Both the position numbers and the translations under genes were made by a program. Below, piece after piece: positions 44,377 through 51,878 of a stretch of 55,885 nt of DNA (the stretch's first letter is position 1; the number at the start of each line of letters is the position of its first letter). Origin of the DNA: JAWKHR01 sp041394725 (GTDB lineage: Bacteria > Acidobacteriota > Vicinamibacteria > Vicinamibacterales > SCN-69-37); NCBI GenBank assembly GCA_041394725.1, contig JAWKHR010000042.1, positions 1 through 55,885 on the forward strand, in the 5' to 3' direction. Under the pieces are notes generated by a model. The model saw only the letters and a program-made list of their open reading frames with translations. It ran no database searches and was not told where the DNA came from.

Positions 44377-44478
44377 GCCCGGAGACCGAGCAAGTGTCGC
44401 GCCAGCCGCGGAGCCGCGGACGAGGCCGACCCGGTGATCGGACGTTGGAGTTTTTGCAGTGCTCCGCGCCCCCGAGGC

Positions 44479-44651
44479 TTCACCATGCAGCACATGCAGG
44501 GCATGCAGGGCCACGACTGCGTCACACTGCCGTCGGCGCGGGGTCGGCCCGGCGGCGGGCGAATGCCCGCCGACCGGCCCGGAGGGCCGGTCGAGGGCGG
44601 GTGGCCGACCCCTCACTGGCATTGTGCAACCTGCATGTCCTGCATGGTGAA
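44479..44651. repeat. Nested 173-bp palindrome with four stems
   Basis: Lies in the 329-bp gap between the GxxExxY and GNAT genes. The outer arms 44479-44500 and 44630-44651 match over 22 bp with one mismatch and contain CATGCAG direct repeats every 9 bp. Inside is a perfect 10-bp stem (44540-44549 with 44603-44612), whose loop contains two perfect hairpins: 44554-44560/44565-44571 (loop GAAT) and 44572-44580/44584-44592 (loop GGA). Such a cruciform with two inner hairpins looks like a non-autonomous mobile element or structured recognition site. It is unrelated in sequence to the REP family at 4.2 kb. Confidence 0.9.
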
Positions 44652-44705
44652 CCCGTCGGGCACCGCGTTTGACGGCGGCCGGCACCGGCGGTAGCGTCTC
44701 TCCCC

Positions 44706-45179
44706 ATGCGCATCCGGCGGGCCCGCCCGGCAGACGCCGCCGTTCTCTCCGACCTCGCGCGGCGCGCGAAGGCCAGCTGGGGCTATCCCGCGCCCTGGCT
44801 GGACGCGTGGCGGGCCGAACTCACCGTCTCGCCCGACTACCTCGCGGCGCAGACCGCGTTCGTCGCCGACATCGACGGACGCCCCGCGGGCCTGTGCGTG
44901 ATCGAGGACCACGGCGCACGCTGGTCGCTCGAACACGTGTGGGTCGCGCCGGAAGTCCAGGGGCGGGGCGTCGGGCGCACGCTCGTCGCGCGCGCGCTCG
45001 ACGAGGCGGCATCGCGGCGCCCGGGACCGGTCGAGGTCCTGTCCGATCCGCACGCCGAGTCCTTCTACCTGCGCCTCGGCGCCCGCCGCGTGGGCGCGGT
45101 GCCGGCGCCGATGCCCGGCGCGCCCGACCGTGTCCTGCCCAGGCTGCTGCTCGACGCCGCGCCGCGCGGCACGGCATGA
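44706..45179 (+). CDS. GNAT-family acetyltransferase
   Basis: A 157-residue N-acetyltransferase. The acetyl-CoA pyrophosphate loop is VWVAPEVQGRGVGRTLV (Q/RxxGxG/A type, about 80-96), preceded by the beta-strand LCVIEDHGARWSLEHV and followed by VEVLSDPHAESFYLRLGARRVG, the usual end of the fold. Substrate unknown. The ATG at 44706 lies 8 nt after TAGCGT. It overlaps the next gene start (ATGA). Confidence 0.9.
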   Translation: MRIRRARPADAAVLSDLARRAKASWGYPAPWLDAWRAELTVSPDYLAAQTAFVADIDGRPAGLCVIEDHGARWSLEHVWVAPEVQGRGVGRTLVARALDEAASRRPGPVEVLSDPHAESFYLRLGARRVGAVPAPMPGAPDRVLPRLLLDAAPRGTA

Positions 45180-45649
45180 CCCGCACGGCCCGGGTCGTCG
45201 CCGGTGTCGCGATCGCGGCCGCCGCCGGCATCGCGACGTTTGCCGTCATGGCGTCGCGGGCGATCACGATCGAGCAGGCAGCACCCGAGGCGGCCATGCG
45301 ACGGTTCGAGGCCGTGCGGGCCGCGTCCGACGGCGCGCCGCCGCTGCTCGTGCGCGACGCCGGCGGGCGCCTGGTGCGCAACCCGCAGGCGCCGCCGCCG
45401 CGCGCCGGTGCCATCCGTCACCTGTTCGTCCTCGCCTGGCGCGCCGGCGCCCGCCGCCTGGTCCATGCGGACGTGCCGTTCTGGTTCTTCCGGCTGAAGG
45501 CGCCCGCCGCGCAGTTCCTCGTGCGGGACACCGGCTTCGACCTGCGCACGCTCGGCGTCACCGCCGACGACCTCGCGCGCCAGGGCCCCGGCCTCGTGCT
45601 CGACGAGGCGGACGGGGCCGGCAACCGCGTCGCGATCTGGACGGAGTAG
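45176..45649 (+). CDS. Exported protein of unknown function
   Basis: A 157-residue protein with an N-terminal hydrophobic segment (VVAGVAIAAAAGIATFAVMA) acting as signal or anchor. The soluble part contains HLFVLAWRAGARRLVHADVPFWFFRLKAPAAQFLV and FDLRTLGVTADDLARQGPGLVLDE. No family recognised by eye; coupled by overlap to the GNAT gene, with which it may be functionally linked. Confidence 0.7.
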   Translation: MTRTARVVAGVAIAAAAGIATFAVMASRAITIEQAAPEAAMRRFEAVRAASDGAPPLLVRDAGGRLVRNPQAPPPRAGAIRHLFVLAWRAGARRLVHADVPFWFFRLKAPAAQFLVRDTGFDLRTLGVTADDLARQGPGLVLDEADGAGNRVAIWTE

Positions 45650-45662
45650 GCCGGCGCCGGCG

Positions 45663-46145
45663 TCAGGCCGCAGGCCGGCGCCGCCCCATCCGCTCGATCG
45701 CCCCCGGCACCGTGCGCGCGATGATCGCCGCGCCGATGACCAGCACCACGACCGTGGAGAGCACCACCATCCACCAGAACGGCACCAGCCGCGCGCGCGT
45801 CGTCGTCTCGGCCACCGCGGCGGCCCAGAGCCCCACGTAGGAGCCGGCCATCCAGTAGGCGTGCCGGAACAGCCACCCGCGGTCCGCGCGGCGCCGCACC
45901 GGGATCATCCCCGCCGCAATCGTGATCAGGCTGAACAGCGCCGCGCCGTGGAACGGCCCGAACGTCCCGAGCAGGCGGTAGATCAGGAGCGCCGAGACGT
46001 TCACGCCGACCATCGAGGCCACGTACACCCATCCCGCGCGCCGGTGCCAGGTCGTCCCCTTGCGGAGCAGGGCGACGACGAGGCCGGAGCCCAGGCCGGC
46101 GATCGCCAGCGACACGTGGAGCGAACCCAGGAGGGACCAGGTCAT
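45663..46145 (-). CDS. DUF2306-like membrane protein
   Basis: A 160-residue protein with four hydrophobic helices. The segments LHVSLAIAGLGSGLVVALLRKGTTWHRRAGWVYV and WLFRHAYWMAGSYVGLWAAAVAE are typical of the DUF2306 family, which has conserved histidines that might bind heme or metal. The role is unknown. It is convergent with the exported protein gene (13 bp between the stops) and lies downstream of the ABC ATPase gene. Confidence 0.82.
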   Translation of the reverse strand: MTWSLLGSLHVSLAIAGLGSGLVVALLRKGTTWHRRAGWVYVASMVGVNVSALLIYRLLGTFGPFHGAALFSLITIAAGMIPVRRRADRGWLFRHAYWMAGSYVGLWAAAVAETTTRARLVPFWWMVVLSTVVVLVIGAAIIARTVPGAIERMGRRRPAA

Positions 46146-46222
46146 CGACTCGGGAACTCGAACGGAGCCGCGATCAGTCTACCTGCCCGGCCGCCGTTCG
46201 CGGCCGGCGGGACCCGGCCCCG

Positions 46223-46966
46223 TCAGGCCGGTTCGGCCGCCACCGCGCCGTCGAACAGGTAGACGTGGCGGTGCGCCATCGCGATGTAGCGCGGGTCGTG
46301 GGTCGCGAGGCAGACGGTCGATCCCGACGCGTGCAGCTCGCCCAGCATCTGCATCACGGCCTCGCCGGCCGCCGAGTCCAGGTTCCCGGTCGGCTCGTCG
46401 GCCAGCACGATCGGCGGACGGCCGGCGATGGCGCGCGCGACCGCGACCAGCTGCTGGTGGCCGCCCGACAGCTGGCCGGGCCGCTGCTTCGCGCGCGCGG
46501 CCAGCCCGACGCGCTCGAGCGCGGCCATCACGCGCGACTCCCGCGTCGCGGCGTCGATGCCCCGCAGCGTGAGCGGGTACTCGACGTTCTCGTAGACCGA
46601 CATGTCGCCGATCAGGTTGAAGCTCTGGAACACGAGGCCGACGTCCACGTTGCGCACGCGCGCGCGCTCGCCCGGCGAGAGGTCCGACGTGAGCCGGCCG
46701 TCGAGCCAGTAGCGGCCCGACGTCGGCACGTCCATCAGCGCGAGCACCGCGAGCAGCGTGGACTTGCCACAGCCCGACGGCCCGGACACCGAGACGTACT
46801 CGCCGCGGTCGATGTCGAGCGTGACGTCGCGCAGCGCGACCGCCGGCTCCTCCGTGTCGGCGTCGAACATCTTCGAGACGCCTTCCAGGCGGATCAGCGG
46901 CAGGCCGGGCTCCGTCCCGGCCCCCCGCTGGTCCTCGTCCCCGCCCCGGCGCCGCCACCAGGCCAT
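46223..46966 (-). CDS. ABC transporter ATP-binding protein (LolD/MacB type)
   Basis: A 247-residue ATPase. Walker A is GPSGCGKST (Lys68), the signature is LSGGHQQLVAVARAI near residue 155, Walker B is IVLADEPTGNLDS and the H-loop is ATHDPRY. The TGNLD extension after Walker B and the overall length place it in the LolD/MacB/FtsE class that works with FtsX-like permeases. The start at 46966 follows GGAGGAG. It is co-directional with an ADOP permease 0.6 kb upstream and is the natural candidate to energise it. The first 20 residues are basic and Gly-rich, with no export signal. Confidence 0.93.
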   Translation of the reverse strand: MAWWRRRGGDEDQRGAGTEPGLPLIRLEGVSKMFDADTEEPAVALRDVTLDIDRGEYVSVSGPSGCGKSTLLAVLALMDVPTSGRYWLDGRLTSDLSPGERARVRNVDVGLVFQSFNLIGDMSVYENVEYPLTLRGIDAATRESRVMAALERVGLAARAKQRPGQLSGGHQQLVAVARAIAGRPPIVLADEPTGNLDSAAGEAVMQMLGELHASGSTVCLATHDPRYIAMAHRHVYLFDGAVAAEPA

Positions 46967-47070
46967 CGCTGCACTCCTCCCGCCGGCGCGCGAGCCGGTC
47001 CTCGCGTCATAGGACGAGAGAAGCGGCGGGAATGTTGGCCCGCCCGCGGCGGCCCGCGTCAGCCCGCCCG

Positions 47071-47520
47071 TTACCCGGCCTTGATGCGGGTCGCCTCCCC
47101 CGGCAGATCCGCGCCATGCCCGGAGATGACGACGGTCAGGTGGTCGGCGTCCTTCACGGTCGCCGTGCAGCGCATCTCGTTCTCGTCGGACCGGACGGCG
47201 AACGTCAGACGCCCGTCCACGAACTCGCCCTTGAACGGGAAGTCGCCCATGTCGTCGCTGTGCAGCCGGCCGGTCACCGTCCGCTGGTCCTTCGGGTCCA
47301 GGGCGAGCTGCAGCGTCATGGCCAGCGCGCCGTGCGGCGTGTCCACCGAGACCGCCCACCGCCCGTCGATCGGCGACGGTGCCGGGGCCGGGGCCGGCTC
47401 CTGCCGTGCCGCCTGCGCCTGCGCCACGTCGCGCGGGGCCGCCGCATCCACCGTCGTCGCCAGGCCCGCGGCCAGTGCCGCCGTGACCATCCACGTGCCC
47501 ATCCGTCGTCGTGCCGTCAT
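47071..47520 (-). CDS. Small exported beta-rich protein, unknown function
   Basis: A 149-residue protein with a signal peptide (RRMGTWMVTAALAAGLATTVDAAA), an Ala/Gln/Pro linker and a C-terminal domain of alternating strands starting with DGRWAVSVDTPHGALAMTLQL. The pattern is similar to small lipocalin-like or META-like periplasmic domains, but no assignment is made. It lies between the ADOP permease and the ABC ATPase on the same strand and may be a periplasmic part or cargo-binding element of that system. Confidence 0.7.
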   Translation of the reverse strand: MTARRRMGTWMVTAALAAGLATTVDAAAPRDVAQAQAARQEPAPAPAPSPIDGRWAVSVDTPHGALAMTLQLALDPKDQRTVTGRLHSDDMGDFPFKGEFVDGRLTFAVRSDENEMRCTATVKDADHLTVVISGHGADLPGEATRIKAG

Positions 47521-47597
47521 TGTCTGTGTCTCCTGATCGGTGTGTTCGACTCGTTCGTTGAATCCGTCCCGGGTCCCGCGCGATCGCGGCGCGGGCG

Positions 47598-50057
47598 TCA
47601 GTCGCGCCGGAGCGTCACCAGGGGATCGACCCTGGCCGCGCGGCGCGCCGGCCACCAGCTGGCGAGCGCGGCGACGCCGAAGAGGGCGAGCGGCACGCTG
47701 GCGAGCAGGCCGGCCGGGGGCGCAAGTCCGGCCACGCCCTGGCGCGCGGCGATCGCGGTGATCACGCCGCCCGCCAGCACGCCGGCGGCCACGACCGCCA
47801 GCGTCCGCGTCACGAACCGCGCGACTTCACGGCCGGCCGGCGCGCCGAGGGCCAGGCGCAGGCCGATCTCGGCGCGGCGCTCGGTCACCGTGTGCGCGAC
47901 GACCGCGTAGATGCCGATGGCCGCCAGGCCGAGCAGCATCGGCCCGAGCACGGCGAACATCCGCGCGGGAATGCGCTGCAGGACGAGGTTCGCCTCGACG
48001 TGGTCGGCCAGCGTCCGCGCGTTGAAGAGCGGCAGCCCGGGGTCGAGCGTGGCGACCACGCGCCGGACGTCGGGCAGGACGGCGGCCGCGTCGTCCAGGC
48101 GCGTGCGCACGTGGAGTTCGGCGTAGGTCGCCGGCCGGTCGCGGAACGAGAAGTAGATCGCCGGGGTCGGCGGCTCGTCGAACGCGTCGTAGCGCGACGT
48201 CCGGACCACGCCCGCGATGACGTACCGGCCGCCCGCGACCAGCACCCAGCGGCCGAGGGGCTCGACGTCGGGCAGGAACCGGCGGACGAGCGCCTCGTTG
48301 ACCACCACCTGCGGCGGCGCATCCACGGCGTCGAGCGGCGCGAACCCGTCGCCGGCCAGCCGCGCGATGCCCATGACGTCGAAATAGCCGGGCGTCACCA
48401 CGTTGGACACCGCCTGGTCGAGCTGGCCGTCGGCGCGACGGCGGCCCTCGATCTCGAAGAAGCGGAGCGGCGACCCGTGGATGTCGAGCGGCACCGACGT
48501 CGCGATCGCGGCGCGCTCGACGGCGGGCAGGGCCTCGACGCCCGCGATCAATCGCCGGGCGAAGTCGAGCGGGGCCGCCGCGGTCGCGGCGCGGTCGCGT
48601 CCCGCCAGGTCGTAGGCGGCGAGCATCACGCCGTCGCGCCGGAACCCGGGGTCGGTCGTCTGCGTCTCGCGGAATCGCGCGACGAACATCGTGGCGACGA
48701 CCAGCGTGACCAGGGCGAGCGCGACCTCCGCGCCGATGAGCAGGTCGCGGAGCCGGCCGCGGTCGGCCGGCGTGGCCCCGCCGCGCAGCGACGCGACGTG
48801 CGCCCCGCGCCGCGCGGCGTGCCAGGCCGGCGCGAGCCCCGTGACCAGGCCGGCCGCGAGCCCGAGCGCCGCGGCGAACGCGACCGTCAGGCCGTCGATG
48901 GACGTGTCGAACTGCAGCCGGAATCCGCCCGGCGTCGGCATCGGCACCGCGCGCATCGCCTCGGATCCCCACCACGCGATCGCCAGCGCGAGCGCGACGC
49001 CCGCCGCCGCCAGGCCGAGGCTCTCGAGCAGCAGCAGGCGGACGATCCGCCCGCGGCTCGCGCCGAGCGCCAGCCGCACCGCGACCTCGCCCCGGCGCGC
49101 GCCCGCGCGCGCGAGCGCCAGCGTCGCCGCGTTGCCGCACACCGCGAGCAGGACGAGGATCATCACCGCCTGGAGCACGGCGACCGCGGCGGTCAGGAAC
49201 CGCTGCGGGCCGCGCGCCGCGTCCCAGAACGCGCGCACCTCCCCCGCCAGGCCGCGGTTGGTGGACGGATACAGCCGGGCGAGATCGACCATCGCCGCGT
49301 CGAGCTGCGCCTGCGCCTGGCCGCGGCTCGCGCCCGGGGCCAGGACGCCGACCATGCCGTAACCGCGCGCGCCGCGCGCCTCGAGGGCGCCGGGCGCTCC
49401 GGTGAGCGACGGCAGCAGCGGTGCGGGCACGTAGAGATCGAACGCGAGGCCCATCACCGTGCCGATGAACCGCTCCGGCGCGACGCCCACCACCGCGAGC
49501 GCCCGGCCGTCCACCCGCAGCTCGCGGCCGACCGCGTCCGGATCGCCCTCGAGCCGCGTCCGCCAGAACTGGTGCGAGACGACGACCTCGGGCACGTCCG
49601 CGTCACGCGCGTCGCCGCGGGCGTCGAAGAAGCGGCCGAGCGCCGGCCGCAGCCCGAGCGCGTCGAAGTAGTTGCGCGAGACGAACAGCCCGGGCACGCG
49701 GTCGGACCACGCCGCATCGCCGACGTCGAACGGCGCGGTACGGAACGCGATCGAGCCAGTGAAGGCGGGCAGGCGATCGCGCAGATCGCGGTACTCCGCC
49801 CACGATACGCCCGGGTGCGTGCCCGACGCGCCCGTGGTGTCGATCTGCGCGAGCCGGCGCGCGTCGGTTACGCCCGGCACGGGTCGCAGCACGCGCGCCT
49901 GGAGCCACGTGAACACCACGGTGTTGACGCCGATGCCGACGCCGAGCGACACGGCGACGACGAGTGCCAGACCAGGGGCGCGACGCCAGACGCGCAGGGC
50001 GGCGCGGGCGTCGGCGATCGGCGCGACGAGGAACGAGCGGCGGGAACGGTCCGTCAT
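47598..50057 (-). CDS. ADOP-type FtsX/MacB-like ABC permease (second copy)
   Basis: An 819-residue permease with the double MacB-like layout: ARAALRVWRRAPGLALVVAVSLGVGIGVNTVVF at the start (first helix), two large periplasmic domains, two FtsX-type helix groups and the characteristic end ARRAARVDPLVTLRRD. The ATG at 50057 is preferred over a longer frame because it places the first helix at the usual distance. Unlike typical orphan ADOP genes this copy is directly downstream of a two-component system and upstream of an ABC ATPase on the same strand. A double inverted TTCAGG operator precedes it. Export of a peptide, lipid or antibiotic is plausible. Confidence 0.9.
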   Translation of the reverse strand: MTDRSRRSFLVAPIADARAALRVWRRAPGLALVVAVSLGVGIGVNTVVFTWLQARVLRPVPGVTDARRLAQIDTTGASGTHPGVSWAEYRDLRDRLPAFTGSIAFRTAPFDVGDAAWSDRVPGLFVSRNYFDALGLRPALGRFFDARGDARDADVPEVVVSHQFWRTRLEGDPDAVGRELRVDGRALAVVGVAPERFIGTVMGLAFDLYVPAPLLPSLTGAPGALEARGARGYGMVGVLAPGASRGQAQAQLDAAMVDLARLYPSTNRGLAGEVRAFWDAARGPQRFLTAAVAVLQAVMILVLLAVCGNAATLALARAGARRGEVAVRLALGASRGRIVRLLLLESLGLAAAGVALALAIAWWGSEAMRAVPMPTPGGFRLQFDTSIDGLTVAFAAALGLAAGLVTGLAPAWHAARRGAHVASLRGGATPADRGRLRDLLIGAEVALALVTLVVATMFVARFRETQTTDPGFRRDGVMLAAYDLAGRDRAATAAAPLDFARRLIAGVEALPAVERAAIATSVPLDIHGSPLRFFEIEGRRRADGQLDQAVSNVVTPGYFDVMGIARLAGDGFAPLDAVDAPPQVVVNEALVRRFLPDVEPLGRWVLVAGGRYVIAGVVRTSRYDAFDEPPTPAIYFSFRDRPATYAELHVRTRLDDAAAVLPDVRRVVATLDPGLPLFNARTLADHVEANLVLQRIPARMFAVLGPMLLGLAAIGIYAVVAHTVTERRAEIGLRLALGAPAGREVARFVTRTLAVVAAGVLAGGVITAIAARQGVAGLAPPAGLLASVPLALFGVAALASWWPARRAARVDPLVTLRRD

Positions 50058-50103
50058 GGCTGGGCGGCCGTCGCGCCCGGGAAGTGGCCGCGACGACCGG
50101 ACC

Positions 50104-50160
50104 AGCGTAGGCAACGCCGCCTGAAGCGGGCCTGAACGGGCCGTTCAGGTGTGGTTCAGG
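50104..50160 (-). promoter_or_regulatory. Operator with four TTCAGG half-sites and -10 box before the ADOP permease
   Basis: On the plus strand the order is CCTGAA (50120), CCTGAA (50131), TTCAGG (50144), TTCAGG (50155): two direct repeats of 11-bp period facing each other as an inverted repeat. On the minus strand the inner pair is followed after 10 nt by TACGCT (50104-50109), a fit for a -10 box. Direct repeats with an 11-bp step are the standard OmpR/PhoP-type site, and the same unit precedes the response regulator gene. Confidence 0.7.
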
Positions 50161-50170
50161 TGCGCGTCCT

Positions 50171-51151
50171 TCACGCCGGCAGGCGAAGGCGGGCGCGCAG
50201 GCCGCCGCCGGGCGCGGCGTCGAGCGCGACGTCGCCACCGTAGAGCGAGGCCAGGTCCCGCACGATCGCCAGGCCGAGCCCGGAACCCGCCGCCGGGTCG
50301 TCGCCGCGGACGCCGCGCTGGAGCACGCGCTCGCGCATCGACGGCTCGAGGCCCGGCCCGTCATCGTCGATCGTGATCGTCGCGGTGGCGCCGTCGGAGG
50401 CGGCGTCCACCGTCACGCGCGACCGCGCCCAGGAGCACGCGTTGTCGAGCAGGTTGCCGAGCATCTCGTCCACGTCCTCGCGCCGGCCGCGCACGGTGAA
50501 CCCCTCGGGGACGCGCGATTCGACCCGCACGCCGCGGTCCGTGTGCAGCCGCGCGAGCGCGCGCGAGAGACCCGCGACGGACGCCGCGACGTCGCACCGC
50601 CCGCCGGGCGCCGCGCCCGGCGCCGTCGCGCGCGCCTGGGCCAGGTGCACGTCCACCTGGCGGCGCATCCGATCCACCTGTTCGGCGATGGTCGCCGCCA
50701 GCGCGTGCTGGCCCGCCGCCTCGGCGCGCTCGGCCTCGCGCGCGAGCACGGCGAGCGGCGTCTTCAGGCCGTGCGCGAGATCGCCCGCGCGCGACTGCGC
50801 GCGCCGGACGTCCTGCTCGCGCTGGTCGAGCAGCGCGTTCAGGTCCGACACCAGCGGCTGCACCTCCGCGGGGTAGCCGCCCTCCAGATGACGCGCCCGG
50901 CCGTCGCGGACGTCGGCCAGCCGGTCGCGCAGGAGCTGGAAGGGCACCAGCCCGCGGCGCACCTGGGCGAAGCCGATGACGAGCAGCAGGCCCGCGAACC
51001 AGGCGAGCACCGCGCTGTGCGCGATGAACAGGTGGTTGGCCAGGCGGCCGATGGCGAACGACGACCCGACGTGCACGAGCAGCATCACCCCGACGGTCCA
51101 GACCAGGAAGCCGAAGATGACGCGCGCGCGGAACGACCCGGACGTCTTCAT
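50171..51151 (-). CDS. Sensor histidine kinase (PhoQ-like)
   Basis: A 326-residue membrane kinase. Two hydrophobic segments (about 10-32 and 42-64) are separated by a very short exported loop, so it may sense within the membrane rather than by a large periplasmic domain. A HAMP-like stretch follows, then the dimerisation helix with the phospho-acceptor His127 in DLAHGLKTPLAVL, the same HGLKTP form as PhoQ. The ATPase domain has the N box (LLDNACSWA), DDDGPGL and GSGLGLAIV. It overlaps the response regulator stop (ATGA), so the pair is cognate. Confidence 0.93.
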   Translation of the reverse strand: MKTSGSFRARVIFGFLVWTVGVMLLVHVGSSFAIGRLANHLFIAHSAVLAWFAGLLLVIGFAQVRRGLVPFQLLRDRLADVRDGRARHLEGGYPAEVQPLVSDLNALLDQREQDVRRAQSRAGDLAHGLKTPLAVLAREAERAEAAGQHALAATIAEQVDRMRRQVDVHLAQARATAPGAAPGGRCDVAASVAGLSRALARLHTDRGVRVESRVPEGFTVRGRREDVDEMLGNLLDNACSWARSRVTVDAASDGATATITIDDDGPGLEPSMRERVLQRGVRGDDPAAGSGLGLAIVRDLASLYGGDVALDAAPGGGLRARLRLPA

Positions 51152-51810
51152 GCCGTCGTGCCCACGCGGTAGCCCTGGCCGCGGACGGTCTCGATGAACG
51201 CCGGCCCGAGCTTGCGACGGAGCCGCGCGATGAACACCTCGAGCGTGTTGGAGTCGCGGTCGAGCGCGTGCGCGTAGATGTGCTCGGCGAGCTCGGCCTG
51301 CGAGACGACGCGGCCCTGGTGGTGCATGAGGTAGGCGAGCACGCGGTACTCGTGGCCCGTCAGGCGCACCGGCGCGCCGGACGCGGTGACCCGCGCCTGC
51401 CGCGGATCCAGCACCACGTCGCCGCAGCGGATCTCCGGCGTCGCCTGGCCGCTGGCGCGGCGAATGAGCGCGCGCAGGCGCGCGAGCACCTCTTCGATCC
51501 GGAACGGCTTGCCGACGTAGTCGTCGGCGCCGCCGTCGATGCCCTGGACCTTCTCGTGCCAGCTCGCGCGCGCGGTGAGGATGAGGACCGGGACGGTCAC
51601 GCCCGACTCGCGCCACCGGCGGAGCACGGTGAGGCCGTCGAGCCGCGGCAGCCCGAGGTCGAGGACCACCGCGTCGTAGCGCTCGGTCTGGCCCAGGTAC
51701 TCGGCACGCGCGCCGTCCCGCGCCGCGTCCACGGCGTAGCCCGCCTGGCCGATCGCCTCGACCAGCTGCTCGGCCAGCGCGGCCTCGTCCTCGACGACCA
51801 GCACCCTCAT
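51148..51810 (-). CDS. Response regulator, OmpR/PhoP family
   Basis: A 220-residue DNA-binding response regulator. The receiver domain has the acidic pair Glu7/Asp8, phospho-acceptor Asp51 (VVLDLGLP), Thr in LTARAS and Lys101 in GKPF. Residues about 125-220 form the winged-helix output domain with HEYRVLAYLMHHQGRVVS and NTLEVFIARLRRKLG, ending in VRGQGYRVG. All phosphorylation residues are intact. The promoter region carries two TTCAGG half-sites 11 bp apart directly before a -10-like box, so it is probably autoregulated and controls the ADOP permease through the same motif. Confidence 0.95.
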   Translation of the reverse strand: MRVLVVEDEAALAEQLVEAIGQAGYAVDAARDGARAEYLGQTERYDAVVLDLGLPRLDGLTVLRRWRESGVTVPVLILTARASWHEKVQGIDGGADDYVGKPFRIEEVLARLRALIRRASGQATPEIRCGDVVLDPRQARVTASGAPVRLTGHEYRVLAYLMHHQGRVVSQAELAEHIYAHALDRDSNTLEVFIARLRRKLGPAFIETVRGQGYRVGTTA

Positions 51811-51827
51811 GACGGTCCGGATCTCCC

Positions 51828-51861
51828 ACCGTAACGGCCCGACCTGAACGGCACCTGAACG
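51828..51861 (-). promoter_or_regulatory. Autoregulatory site: two TTCAGG half-sites and -10 box before the response regulator
   Basis: On the plus strand CCTGAACG occurs at 51843-51850 and again at 51854-51861, 11 bp apart. Read on the minus strand, CGTTCAGG pairs are followed after about 9 nt by TACGGT (51828-51833) and then, 17 nt later, the ATG at 51810. The layout is the same as at the ADOP promoter, placing the regulator in the -35 region. Confidence 0.7.
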
Positions 51862-51878
51862 CCGAGCGCCGACAAATA

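Noticed and set aside
43999..44685. Longer GxxExxY protein of 228 residues
   Set aside because: The extra N-terminal part only translates the palindrome and flanks; the family domain starts at the ATG at 44376.
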